Part shown: one piece after another, positions 45,757 to 54,426 of the stretch
How positions within the stretch are numbered: position 1 is the stretch's first letter
Layout: the number at the start of each line of letters is the position of its first letter
DNA from: JBCCGI01 sp039029355
GTDB taxonomy: Bacteria > Planctomycetota > UBA1135 > GCA-002686595
Reading direction: 5' to 3'
Length of the DNA: 64,000 bases
Assembly: GCA_039029355.1 (NCBI GenBank)
Contig: JBCCGI010000023.1
Coordinates: 1 to 64,000, forward strand
Notes under the pieces: model-generated
Seen by the model: the letters and a program-made list of their open reading frames with translations, nothing else
The model's database searches: none
What the model was told of the DNA's origin: nothing
Made by a program: the position numbers and the translations under genes

Positions 45757-46794
45757 CTAGACGCCGGCCGCGGTCTTCCAGCCGGCGGGGTAGCGCTGGC
45801 CGAGCCGCAGGATGCGCTGCAGCAGGTCCTCGTAGGAGAGCCCCGCGGCCTCGGCCGAGTCGGCGAAGTCCTCGCCGTAGGTCAGGTCGGGGTTGGGGTT
45901 GGCCTCGAGCAGGTAGACCCGCCCGTCGGGCCGCAGGCGGAAGTCGAGCCGCGCGTAGCCCGAGAGCCCCAGCGCCTCGTAGGTGCGGCGCGAGAAGCGC
46001 TGCAGCTCGCGCTCCGCCGTCGGCGGCAACCCCGACGCGCGGTGGTTCTTCACGCCGATCTTCCGCTGGTGCGCGACGTTCCACTTCACCGCGCGCGTCG
46101 CGATGTTCGGCGCGCCTTTCGGCAGGTTGGGGATGTTGAGCTCCCAGGCGGGGAAGAGCTTCGGGCGCTCGTGGCCGAGCAGCCCGACGTACAGCTCGCG
46201 GCCCTCGATGTACTCCTCGGCGATCGCCGCGCTGCCGACCTCGTCGTGGAAGTACTCCACGCGCTCCGCCAGCTGCTCGTCGTCGTGGACGATCGAGCGC
46301 ACCGAGATGCCGAGCGAGGCTTCCTCGTCCAGCGACTTCACGAAGAGCGGAAACTCCAGGTCCGCGCGGCGGCGGATGCGCCGGCCGGCGGGGAAGACCT
46401 GGAACGCCGGCACGCGCACGCCCGCGGCGGCCGCGACGGTCTTCGACAGCGCCTTGTCGCGCGCCAGCGTCAGGCCGCGCGGGTTGCAGCCGGTGTAGTC
46501 GAGCCGCATCAGCTCGAGGTAGCTCGCGACGTGCTGGTCGTAGTGCGCCGCGCCGTGGAACTCGACCAGCAGGTTGAAGCACACGTCGGGGCGGTAGTCG
46601 AGCAGCATCGTCCGCAGCGCCTCGACGTCGTCGGGCGTGCCGGCGGGCTCGCACTCGTGCCCCAGGTCGCGCACCGCGGTCAGTACGTCGAACTCGGTGC
46701 GGAAGTCGGAGATCTCCTCGTCGGAGAGGCCGTCGATGGAGGCCGGCGGAACCAGCTCCTCGTGGCAGAGCATCAGGACGCGCAGTCGCTTCAT
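45757..46794 (-). CDS. ATP-grasp ligase, D-Ala-D-Ala-ligase-like
   Basis: The 345-residue protein has an N-terminal MLCHEELVPP start, DYTGCNPRGLTLARDKALSK, the ATP-grasp central strands (PLFVKSLDEEASLGIS, AEEYIEGRELYVGLLG) and the Mg-binding LDFRLRPDGRVYLLEANPNP. It is related to Ddl, but the D-Ala-binding omega-loop and END motifs are not typical, so it more likely ligates another amino- or carboxylate substrate. It overlaps the zincin gene upstream (ATGA) as the last member of the oleA operon. An in-frame extension follows the stop. Confidence 0.82.
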   Translation of the reverse strand: MKRLRVLMLCHEELVPPASIDGLSDEEISDFRTEFDVLTAVRDLGHECEPAGTPDDVEALRTMLLDYRPDVCFNLLVEFHGAAHYDQHVASYLELMRLDYTGCNPRGLTLARDKALSKTVAAAAGVRVPAFQVFPAGRRIRRRADLEFPLFVKSLDEEASLGISVRSIVHDDEQLAERVEYFHDEVGSAAIAEEYIEGRELYVGLLGHERPKLFPAWELNIPNLPKGAPNIATRAVKWNVAHQRKIGVKNHRASGLPPTAERELQRFSRRTYEALGLSGYARLDFRLRPDGRVYLLEANPNPDLTYGEDFADSAEAAGLSYEDLLQRILRLGQRYPAGWKTAAGV

Positions 46795-47786
46795 CGATAG
46801 AGAAGCGTACGCCCGCGGCGGACAGAAGCCAGCGTTCGCTCGACGAGCGGCGCGACTTCCGCGGCCCGCACGCTGCGGTCGGGTGCCACCAGGCCGCGCT
46901 GGCGGGCGCGCAGCGCGAGCATGTGCAGCGCCTCGCGCACCGAGTACGCGTCGGCCTCCACGCGGCGAGCGACCGCGCCCGCGAGCCCGTCGAGTACGCC
47001 GGCGGCCGAGCGGCGCCGGCGCCCGTCCGTGCCCGCGCCGAAGAGCCGGCCGAGCCCGCGGTCGAACGCGGGCGGCGGCTCGCGCTCCAGCCGGCGCCGC
47101 CGCGCGCGGTAGTGGTCGCCCAGAGTCCCGCGCAGGGTGGCGACCTCCTCGGTGCGCTCCTCGAGGCGCAGCGCGGCCTTGTTTCCGCGCAGCCCCGTCA
47201 GCAGCTCGTCGACGAAGGCGAGCTTGGCGCGCGCCCCCGCGCCGAGGCCGCGGCGTCCGCCTCCCAGCCACACCGCGAAGGTCTCCGCCCAGTCCTCGGC
47301 CGGGTGGCTCTGCGCGTACCAGCGCGGCAGGTGCGTCACGAAGTCCGGCGAGCCGGGGCGGGCAGAGTAGCTCGGGCGGTAGGGCTCCGAGTAGCGCCCG
47401 AAGGTCCGCCGCCAGGAGGCGCGGCGGTGCAGGCCGAAGGCGGTGTCGAGCGCGTGCCCGCACTCGTGCCGCAGCAGCCGGCGCGCGGCGGGACGCGAGG
47501 CGCCCTCGGCCTCGAGCATCTGACGCCGCTCGAGATGCACGAGCCGCGGGTGCGCGAGGTAGAACGGCAGCGCGAAGCCCGGCACGCCGTCGGGTGCGAA
47601 CCAGGTGCTCGAGAACCAGACGTGCGGGCGGAACCTGAGGCCGCGCGCGGCGAGGTCATCGCGGAGCTCAGCGACCAGCGGCGCGAGCGGCGACCGCGCC
47701 ACGTCCAGCCGCAGCTCCGCGAAGGGCAGCGCGAGCAGCTCCTCGTCGCTGGCCCGGGCCCAGCTCGGCTTAGAGCGCGACGCCAT
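46791..47786 (-). CDS. Putative zinc-dependent metallopeptidase (HECGH type)
   Basis: The 331-residue cytoplasmic protein has a zincin site: LRHECGHALDTAFG (HExxH form HECGH) and, about 55 residues later, HPAEDWAETFAVW, supplying a further acidic ligand. This resembles the uncharacterised putative zinc-binding metallopeptidase family. The Arg-rich C-terminal half is helical. No signal peptide is seen. It overlaps the nucleotidyltransferase gene by 17 bp and the ATP-grasp gene by 4 bp, so the three products are made together. Substrate unknown. Confidence 0.78.
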   Translation of the reverse strand: MASRSKPSWARASDEELLALPFAELRLDVARSPLAPLVAELRDDLAARGLRFRPHVWFSSTWFAPDGVPGFALPFYLAHPRLVHLERRQMLEAEGASRPAARRLLRHECGHALDTAFGLHRRASWRRTFGRYSEPYRPSYSARPGSPDFVTHLPRWYAQSHPAEDWAETFAVWLGGGRRGLGAGARAKLAFVDELLTGLRGNKAALRLEERTEEVATLRGTLGDHYRARRRRLEREPPPAFDRGLGRLFGAGTDGRRRRSAAGVLDGLAGAVARRVEADAYSVREALHMLALRARQRGLVAPDRSVRAAEVAPLVERTLASVRRGRTLLYR

Positions 47787-48546
47787 TCCGCTCGACGGCC
47801 GCGAGCGCGTCGCGGAACAGCCGCTGGGCGCGGGCGCACTTGGTGCGCAGGTCGTCGGCGTCGCGCACGAAGGCCAGCTCCGCCAGCTCGGCCGCCACGT
47901 CGGCCGGCAGGTCGACGCGGGCGTAGCGCAGGCCGAAGTCGTGGCGCTCGGGGCAGTACAGGATGCGCAGCATGCGGTGCGCAGGCCCCAGCGTGTGGTC
48001 GAGGTAGAACCCCATCGCGCCCAGCGGGTTGTCCCGCAGCAGCTCCTTCTCGACGAAGGGCTGAATCATCTCGAACTTGTGCCCCAGCTCGGCGAGGCCG
48101 GCCTCGAGCTCGGCCCGCAGCGCCCCGCGGTCGACGCGGCCGCTGCGCACGAGCCCCGCCTTGTCGAAGACGACCTGGGGCTCGCCGTGGCGCTCGACCT
48201 CGTCGTGGATCGGCGCCGACCCGCCGCGCCGCATGGCCACGAAGTCGACCAGCACGTAGGGGCCGGCGTCGCGCAGCCGGTAGAAGCACTGCGAGTGTCC
48301 GTGCCAGGTGGGCTCGGACAGGCGCCAGCGCCGCTCGATGGGCGAGAGCGCGGCGAGCGTGTCGTCGACGCGCGCGAAGAGCTCCTCGACGTGCTCGTCG
48401 TCGACGATGGTGTGCAGGTCGACGTCGGAGTACGCATCCGCGCGCCCGAAGGCGGCGCTGCCGCCCTCCCAGAGCGCGTGCACGAAGTCCAGCGGGCGCA
48501 GCGCACCCTCGAGCGCGTTCAGGATCTCCCCGCGGCCGAGGCTCAC
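47770..48546 (-). CDS. Nucleotidyltransferase-domain protein
   Basis: The 258-residue protein starts at a GTG coupled to the oleA stop (GTGA). The N-terminus carries the polymerase-beta-like nucleotidyltransferase signature (WEGGSAAFGRADAYSDVDLH, GS-x10-DxD) and a later third acidic strand (VLVDFVAM). The C-terminal half is helical (HTLGPAHRMLRILYCPERHD), like aminoglycoside-type or MNT-like transferases with a substrate-binding helical domain. The acceptor is unknown. Tight coupling to an OleA homologue is unusual. Confidence 0.78.
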   Translation of the reverse strand: MSLGRGEILNALEGALRPLDFVHALWEGGSAAFGRADAYSDVDLHTIVDDEHVEELFARVDDTLAALSPIERRWRLSEPTWHGHSQCFYRLRDAGPYVLVDFVAMRRGGSAPIHDEVERHGEPQVVFDKAGLVRSGRVDRGALRAELEAGLAELGHKFEMIQPFVEKELLRDNPLGAMGFYLDHTLGPAHRMLRILYCPERHDFGLRYARVDLPADVAAELAELAFVRDADDLRTKCARAQRLFRDALAAVERNGVAL

Positions 48547-49580
48547 CAGCGCACCCCGAGCATCATGCAGTGCAGCCCGCTGCCGATGCCGAGGAGCGCC
48601 ACCTCGTGGCCCGGCGCGACGTGTCCGGCCTCGACCGCCATCGACAGCGAGAGCGGCAGCGAGACCGAGCCGACGTTGCCCAGCGTCTCGACGGTGGGGA
48701 AGTCGCGCTCGGGGTCGAGCTCGAGCGTCTCGAGCAGCAACCGCCGGTGCGCGACGCCGACCTGGTGGGTGACGACGCGCTGGATGTCGTCGCGCGACCA
48801 GGAGAGCTCGGCGAGGAAGGCCTCGAAGGTGCGCGCGGCGAGCGCGTTGCCCGCGTGCAGCAGCGCCTCGGAGTCGGTCGACATCAGCGGACCCGCCATC
48901 CCGTCGGCGTCGCCCTGGCACAGCTCCAGGTGCGAGCTGTCGGCGCGCACCGCGCCGCCCAGCAGGCGCCGGTCCTCGCGCCCGTCGGCGCGCGTCAGCA
49001 GCATCGCCGCCGCGCCCGCGCCGATCGTCAGCGAGGCGAAGGCGGCCTTGAACGTCTCGCGGTCGAGCGCTTCGTTCGCGAGCGCGTCGGCGATCGTCTG
49101 GTCGACGAGCGCGCGCCCGTTCTCGCCGGCGACGACCAGCCCGGCCTCGATCTCGCCGCGCTCGATCATCCCGCCGACGACCGCCATGCCGTTGGCGACG
49201 CCCAGGCAGGCGTTCGAGAGGTCGAAGACCAGGCACTCCGAGGGGAGCGACAGCGCGCGGTGGACGACCGACGCGGTCGCGGGCTCGAGGAAGTCGCGGC
49301 ACACCGCGGCGTGCACCAGGCAGCCGACCCGCCCGCGGTCGAAGTCCGGCGAGGCGGCCCCGAGCGCCGCCTCGCCGGCCCGCGCCGCCGCGTCCGACGG
49401 CCGCGTCCCGGGTGGAAAAAAGCGCCGCTCGCGGATGCCGGTCATCAGCTCCAGGCGGCCCACGCGCAGCCTCAGGCGCTCGTAGACCGGCGCCAGGCGC
49501 TCCTCCAGAGCCTCCGACGGCACGACGTCCTCCGGCAGGACGTGGGCCAGGGCCTCGATGCGCACTCCTTCAAACCTCAT
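48543..49580 (-). CDS. oleA: OleA-like acyl-CoA head-to-head condensing enzyme
   Basis: OleA performs a non-decarboxylative Claisen condensation of two acyl thioesters, the first step of OleABCD hydrocarbon synthesis. The 345-residue KAS-III-fold protein shows the features that separate OleA from FabH: the catalytic-base Glu99 in CRDFLEPATAS, Cys125 in FDLSNACLGVANGM, His272 in THQVGVAH, and the C-terminal LLGIGSGLHCMM. These match remembered OleA sequence closely. OleB, C and D homologues lie at 29370-32956, not adjacent. It heads an operon with a nucleotidyltransferase, a zincin and an ATP-grasp protein. Confidence 0.88.
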   Translation of the reverse strand: MRFEGVRIEALAHVLPEDVVPSEALEERLAPVYERLRLRVGRLELMTGIRERRFFPPGTRPSDAAARAGEAALGAASPDFDRGRVGCLVHAAVCRDFLEPATASVVHRALSLPSECLVFDLSNACLGVANGMAVVGGMIERGEIEAGLVVAGENGRALVDQTIADALANEALDRETFKAAFASLTIGAGAAAMLLTRADGREDRRLLGGAVRADSSHLELCQGDADGMAGPLMSTDSEALLHAGNALAARTFEAFLAELSWSRDDIQRVVTHQVGVAHRRLLLETLELDPERDFPTVETLGNVGSVSLPLSLSMAVEAGHVAPGHEVALLGIGSGLHCMMLGVRW

Positions 49581-49709
49581 GGCAGCCCGACAGGGTAGCG
49601 GGCCGCCCCCGCGGTCGCGAGCGGGCCCTCGGGGTGCCATCCCCGCGCGCCCGGCGAGGATCGGTTGACGGAAACGCCTCCCGCGGGGCACCCTGGGAGT
49701 CCCCATCCC

Positions 49710-50963
49710 ATGCAAGCTCCGTCCATTCTGCACGTGGACATGGACGCGTTCTACGCGTCGATCGAGATCCGCGACGATCCGTCGCTCGCCGGGCTGCCGG
49801 TCTGCGTCGGCGGTCGTGCCGACCAGCGCGGCGTCATTGCGGCGGCCAGCTACGAGGCGCGCAAGTACGGCGTGCGCTCGGCAATGCCGACCAGCCGCGC
49901 GCTCGACCTGTGCCCCGAGCTGGTGCTGCTTCCGGCGAACTTCGACCTCTACACCGGCGAGAGCCGGAAGATCATGGAGATCTTCCAGCGCTATACGCCG
50001 CTGGTCGAGCCGCTCTCGCTGGACGAGGCCTTCCTCGACGTCGCCGGCTGCGAGCGCCTGCACGGCGACGCGGTCGCGATCGGCAAGGCGATCCGACGCG
50101 ACATCCTGAAGGAGCTGCGGCTCGTGGCCTCGATCGGGGTAGCGCCCTCGAAGTTCCTGGCCAAGCTCGCCTCCGACCTCGACAAGCCCGACGGCTTCCG
50201 CGTGATCCAGCCGGACGAGGTGCGCACGGTGCTCGACCCGCTCCCGGTGTCGAAGATCTTCGGCGTCGGGCCGCGCACCGCGAAGCGCCTCGAGAGCCTC
50301 GGCGTGCTGACCGTCGGCGACCTCGCCTCGCGCGAACGCGGCGAGGTCCTCCGCGAGTTCGGCGCGAGCGGCGCGTGGATCTACGACCTCGCCCACGGCC
50401 TGGACGCGCGCCGCGTGACGCCCGGCCGCCAGGAGAAGTCGCACGGCATGGAGCGCACCTTCGCCGACGACATCGCCGACCGCGAGGAGCTGCGGCTGAT
50501 GCTGCACGAGTTCTGCGAAGAGGTCGCCTACGACCTGCGCAACCGCGGCCTGCGCGGCCGCACGGTGACGCTCAAGGCGCGCTTCTGGAACTTCAAGACC
50601 GTGACGCGTTCCAAGACGATGGACTACCCGACCAACCTCGGGACGCGCATCTACGCGGTCGCGCGCGAGCTGCTAGAGCGCGTCCCCGCCGGCCCGCTGC
50701 GCCTCTTGGGCGTCACGCTCTCGTCGCTCGACGACGTGCGTGACCCGGTCCAGCGCACCCTCTTCGACGAGGGCGACACGGCCGCCGACGTCCCGCCCGC
50801 CGACGCCAAGCGCGCGAAGACCCAGGCCGCGATGGACGACCTCCGCAAGCGCTTCGGCCGCGGCACGGTACTCCCCGCGAGCCTGGTGAACCGCCGCCGC
50901 CTGCACGGCGCGGACGGCAGCGACGGCGAGACCGGGCCGGCACTGCGGCAGTCGGGGGCCTAG
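49710..50963 (+). CDS. dinB: DNA polymerase IV (Y-family)
   Basis: This is an error-prone translesion polymerase. The 417 residues include the catalytic DMDAFYASIE and SLDEAFLDVAG carboxylates, the SIGVAPSKFLAKLASD finger/palm segment, a helix-hairpin-helix region (KIFGVGPRTAKRLESLG), the little-finger domain, and a sliding-clamp motif QRTLFDE near residue 347. A C-terminal extension of about 55 residues follows it. The ATG at 49710 is preferred, with GGGAG 10 bases upstream; an in-frame TTG at 49665 is possible. It is divergent from oleA with 129 bp between. Confidence 0.95.
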   Translation: MQAPSILHVDMDAFYASIEIRDDPSLAGLPVCVGGRADQRGVIAAASYEARKYGVRSAMPTSRALDLCPELVLLPANFDLYTGESRKIMEIFQRYTPLVEPLSLDEAFLDVAGCERLHGDAVAIGKAIRRDILKELRLVASIGVAPSKFLAKLASDLDKPDGFRVIQPDEVRTVLDPLPVSKIFGVGPRTAKRLESLGVLTVGDLASRERGEVLREFGASGAWIYDLAHGLDARRVTPGRQEKSHGMERTFADDIADREELRLMLHEFCEEVAYDLRNRGLRGRTVTLKARFWNFKTVTRSKTMDYPTNLGTRIYAVARELLERVPAGPLRLLGVTLSSLDDVRDPVQRTLFDEGDTAADVPPADAKRAKTQAAMDDLRKRFGRGTVLPASLVNRRRLHGADGSDGETGPALRQSGA

Positions 50964-50990
50964 CCGCGGGCCGGCGCTTCGGCCCGCGGC
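50963..50990. terminator. Perfect 10-bp hairpin after dinB
   Basis: GCCGCGGGCC (50963-50972) and GGCCCGCGGC (50981-50990) pair perfectly around an 8-base loop, starting at the last base of the dinB stop. No T run follows on either strand. It lies between convergent genes, so it probably ends or protects transcripts from both sides. A similar U-less hairpin is at 59033-59057. Confidence 0.5.
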
Positions 50991-51037
50991 GGTGGGTCCC
51001 AAGGGACGAGCCGGAACTGTTGGCTTCCGGCTAGTTA

Positions 51038-52783
51038 CTAGGGGCCGACCAGCAGCAGCAGCGCGTTTAGAAGTATGAGGTGATGCCCCGCGATGAGCCG
51101 ATAGCCCTGAACCGCGACCTCTCGGCCAAGGAAGCTAGGGTCGCAAGGCACGGGGAGATCGTACGTCCCGGCCACCTGGGGGATAGGCAGCGGCGGTGGG
51201 TTGATCCCGATCAGCAGGTCGCCCGAGGTTCCTAGCGAGAATGCCGAGGTTGCACCCGTGAAGCTGAGCACCACCCCCTCGATGGAGGACGGAACGGAGG
51301 GGGAAATGACACCACGCCAGGTGGAGCCGATTTGCGGCAGACTCACCGAGGACAGTTCAACCGGGTTGACGCCGGAGCCTGCCAGGACCGTCGACCCCGG
51401 ACTCAGGCACTCGTTGCGGTTCAAGAAGACGACCCAGGCCGCACCCAAGCGACAGGCGCCGGCGTGGGCGCTTCCGGTGCAGTTCAACCCGCCGTCGAAT
51501 CGAGCACCGATGAGCACGTCCCTCACGCCGTCCTCGTTGAGGTCGCCGAGCGGGCAGATCGAAGAGCCAAAGAAGTCAAAGTCGTCCAACGGGAGCGGGG
51601 CCCCGCCGGCCGTGGCGCTGATCTTCTCCCAACAGGTGACGGATCCGTCGGGAGCGACTTTCATCCGGTAGCCGGCGCCGAAGTCGGATCCACCGTCGTC
51701 GTCGTGCGTGGCACCGACCAGCAGATTGTAGTTTGGGTCGTCGTCGACCCACCAAAGCGCGGACCCGAAGTGGTCTGCTTGATCGATCGAACACTTCAGA
51801 CTGCCGGCGTACCCAGGGCCACCGATCGTTGCCTGGCTCTTGACGTTCTGCTGTTGGTCGAGAAAGAGGACTCGCAGCTCCGGAGTCGTTCCAGGGTGCG
51901 ACGTGCAGATGACGTCGATGAACTCGTCGTCGTCGACGTGTCCGATGGTACAGGAGTAACCCAGTTGAAGGCCCGGGGTCGGCAGACTCGCCCCTTCGAT
52001 CGTCTTGAACGTCTTGACCGCGGGGGCATCCCCGGCAAGCTCCATGAAGATGAACGTGACGCGGCCCTCGAAGGCGGTCAGGCCCCCGGGACCTGGGTCC
52101 TTCGTGACCGAAGTCGCCGCTATGTCTCTCACGCCGTTTCCGTCAAGATCGCCGAGCGCCGCGAGTGCGAATCCGATGGGCATGCAGTCCTCCGGCTGTG
52201 AGAACTGACTTCCGCTGATCAGGGTTTGTCGTCCGGACTCGATTGCCCCCGTGATGGCATTGATCGCGAGTTCGACGACGGTTAGCGCGCCGTCGCAGTT
52301 ATCGGTAGTCCGTACCACCAGGTCCGGAACTCCGTCGCCGTCAATGTCACCGATTGCGGCGCAGGCCTTTCCGAAGAAGTACTGGCCGCTGCTGATTGAC
52401 GGGTCGTGAGTGATGTAGCTCGTCTCATGAACGGTCCCGTCGGGGTTCAGGCTCAGGATGGCGACGAAGGCGTCCTCCGGGGCTCCCACTGCGACCTCGG
52501 GTCGGCCATCGCCATTGAGGTCCCCGAGGTAGGCACTCGATGCGCCGAACTCGGCGTTGCCCGCGGGATAGGTGTAGGGAAAGCCGCCCGCGCCCTCGCC
52601 GATTTTCTGATAGCCGGCAACCAGCGGCTGCTGAGCCTGTGCGGGGAGTGAGAACACAAACAGGAGCGCGATCTTCGACGCCAATGGCTGGGAGAGTAGA
52701 TGCTGCGTTTCGGTAAGGAAGAGCCAGCAGCGCCTTTGTGGCGTTCGGCGGGGATTGGGTCCAAAGAGGGATTGATGGTGCAT
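51038..52783 (-). CDS. Secreted FG-GAP repeat protein
   Basis: The 581-residue product begins at MHHQSLF; a hydrophobic signal-like segment follows near residues 33-48 (IALLFVFSLPAQAQ), late enough that a downstream alternative start is possible. The propeller has repeated GDLNGDGRPEVAVG, GDIDGDGVPDLVV, GDLDGNGVRDIAA and GDLNEDGVRDVLIG blades of integrin-like FG-GAP type. After CLSPGST comes a C-terminal beta module (REVAVQGYRLI). GC content and codon use are visibly lower and more mixed than in the neighbours, as in the two genes that follow. Confidence 0.82.
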   Translation of the reverse strand: MHHQSLFGPNPRRTPQRRCWLFLTETQHLLSQPLASKIALLFVFSLPAQAQQPLVAGYQKIGEGAGGFPYTYPAGNAEFGASSAYLGDLNGDGRPEVAVGAPEDAFVAILSLNPDGTVHETSYITHDPSISSGQYFFGKACAAIGDIDGDGVPDLVVRTTDNCDGALTVVELAINAITGAIESGRQTLISGSQFSQPEDCMPIGFALAALGDLDGNGVRDIAATSVTKDPGPGGLTAFEGRVTFIFMELAGDAPAVKTFKTIEGASLPTPGLQLGYSCTIGHVDDDEFIDVICTSHPGTTPELRVLFLDQQQNVKSQATIGGPGYAGSLKCSIDQADHFGSALWWVDDDPNYNLLVGATHDDDGGSDFGAGYRMKVAPDGSVTCWEKISATAGGAPLPLDDFDFFGSSICPLGDLNEDGVRDVLIGARFDGGLNCTGSAHAGACRLGAAWVVFLNRNECLSPGSTVLAGSGVNPVELSSVSLPQIGSTWRGVISPSVPSSIEGVVLSFTGATSAFSLGTSGDLLIGINPPPLPIPQVAGTYDLPVPCDPSFLGREVAVQGYRLIAGHHLILLNALLLLVGP

Positions 52784-53059
52784 GTTGCTTGTAGCAGTGG
52801 GCCAGCATTCAAGGCGATGCTGGACGCCGCGTCTGTCTTGGACGCTGATCCGAAGGCTCTTCTGAATGCGCCACGCTCGCCAGCACAGCGTGTGTGCCGA
52901 AATCGGGAGGCCGAACAGAACCCCTCTTTGAGCCCACAACCGCGCTTGCGTGGCTAGGCTAGAACGTGTGTCGGGGGACTCTCCCCGGACGGAGCGCGTT
53001 CCCGCAGAGAGCGTGCCCTGGATCTTTGTGTGCATCGTTCGGTGCAGAGGGAGCAAGCA

Positions 53060-53509
53060 ATGCTTGATCGTCTTGGCTCATCCAACTCGCCGTTGAAGTC
53101 CGTTTCCGCTTTAGGAGTAGCCCTGCTGCTGGTGGGCTCTTCGGTACCAGAGCCGGACAACGAAGTTCCCCACTTCGGAGTCCTCGGATCGCCCGAGTAC
53201 ACCTTGAAGCACGATCGTCTTGAAGTACGGCTGCCTCGGACGGATTACGACGCGGCGTACTGCGTCGTTGCGCAGCTGGACGGCGGAGGTCCGGTCGTAG
53301 TGTTGAACTTGGGGAGCTGGCCCTCCCTGGCTGAGCGCACCGTGCACCTGTCTCTTGGCGGCTTGGCACATGCCCTTGAGGGAGTGCGGGTCAGCGTCGT
53401 CGAGGTTTCCGTGGCCGGAGCGATCCAGTCTGACTCTGCCCCGTTGCCCGAACCCGAGGAGTGCGGCGGCGACCAAACCGAGCCGCCGACGCTGCCGATA
53501 GTGAGATGA
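53060..53509 (+). CDS. Small exported or membrane-anchored protein of unknown function
   Basis: The 149-residue protein starts at an ATG with GAGGGAG 6 bases upstream. A hydrophobic N-terminal segment (VSALGVALLLVGSS, about residues 16-29) acts as a signal or anchor. A beta-rich domain of about 100 residues follows (YTLKHDRLEVRL, AYCVVAQLDGGGPVVVLN, VRVSVVEVSVAG). No family is recognised. Its stop shares ATGA with the downstream HTH gene, so the two are made together. It is in the lower-GC islet. Confidence 0.7.
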   Translation: MLDRLGSSNSPLKSVSALGVALLLVGSSVPEPDNEVPHFGVLGSPEYTLKHDRLEVRLPRTDYDAAYCVVAQLDGGGPVVVLNLGSWPSLAERTVHLSLGGLAHALEGVRVSVVEVSVAGAIQSDSAPLPEPEECGGDQTEPPTLPIVR

Positions 53510-54408
53510 ACCTTCGAGAAGAGGACTCGTCCAGAGCGGACCTTGGGGAGCGCTACGAGTCTGTACTCCGCCACTTTGAACGGTGGCGTGAGCTTACAGG
53601 ATTCAGCGAGGTGCAGATCGCGCGTGTGCTCCACGTTGAGCGCAGCGCCCTCAACCGCTTCGTCAATCGGCGACCTGGCTCGGCGCCGGCCCGCGGGCGT
53701 CGCTCCAAGGTCCGGCTCCTGGAGAGGCTAGAAGAGCTCTTGGCCTCGGCGTTCGCCGTCCGCCTTCTTCGCGAACCGTCCGAGACGAAAGACGAAGGCG
53801 AGTTGCAGTGGTTCTACTGGCATGCCCGGGAGGTCGGCGACCTGTACGTCCAGCATCCGGAGTACGCCTTCAAGATGATTCCGGGCTACGCCAGTCAAGC
53901 TCGCAGCGGGCCCAAGGAAGTGCGCTATGCCATGTCTGCGAACACACTGCTCGCGATCCTGCTTAAGGCGCGCGACTTGGCCTTCGGGCAGGTCGGTGCC
54001 GTGGACGCTCGCGTCCTACGACGGATGGCGGGACTGACTAGAGGGCTCGAAGATGCCGCGCTCGAGGTCTGTGATGAGACCGGGTACGGAACGTTGGAGC
54101 ACCGCTCGATCGGCTACGCCGGGACGGCAGCGTGTTGGCTGGGGCTCGCGCTCGATGACGACGAGATGATCGAGGGCGGAATAGAGCGAGCCTTTCGGGC
54201 TAGCCGGTCGCGCGACTCTGCGGGAGAAGCGCACTGGGGCAATCTCCTCGAGGTCCTGAGCGCCCTCCAATCGCGTGGAGGCCGGAACGTCGGCGAGCTG
54301 ATGGATCGTGTCGGTGATGCCGCTGCAGCGAGCCCGCGGGCTCACCTCGACCGAGTGCGACAAGACCGTCGCTTCGTGCCGATGCTGCGGCGTTGGGGAG
54401 TGAGCTGA
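53506..54408 (+). CDS. HTH-domain protein with helical C-terminal region
   Basis: The 300-residue cytoplasmic protein has an XRE-like helix-turn-helix near residues 20-60 (FSEVQIARVLHVERSALNRF) followed by a basic stretch (RGRRSKVRLLERL). The remaining 220 residues are helical and resemble a TPR-like or solenoid fold (RSIGYAGTAACWLGLALDDD). It could be a regulator or a sensor coupled to the exported protein encoded just upstream by an ATGA overlap. I do not recognise a named family. Codon use is less GC-biased than that of the flanking genes. Confidence 0.7.
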   Translation: MNLREEDSSRADLGERYESVLRHFERWRELTGFSEVQIARVLHVERSALNRFVNRRPGSAPARGRRSKVRLLERLEELLASAFAVRLLREPSETKDEGELQWFYWHAREVGDLYVQHPEYAFKMIPGYASQARSGPKEVRYAMSANTLLAILLKARDLAFGQVGAVDARVLRRMAGLTRGLEDAALEVCDETGYGTLEHRSIGYAGTAACWLGLALDDDEMIEGGIERAFRASRSRDSAGEAHWGNLLEVLSALQSRGGRNVGELMDRVGDAAAASPRAHLDRVRQDRRFVPMLRRWGVS

Positions 54409-54426
54409 TCCTTCGTTTCTTCGCCG

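Noticed and set aside
45757..46794. Assigning the ATP-grasp gene as ddl
   Set aside because: The fold is related, but the D-Ala binding motifs are not typical and it is in an operon with oleA, not with mur genes.
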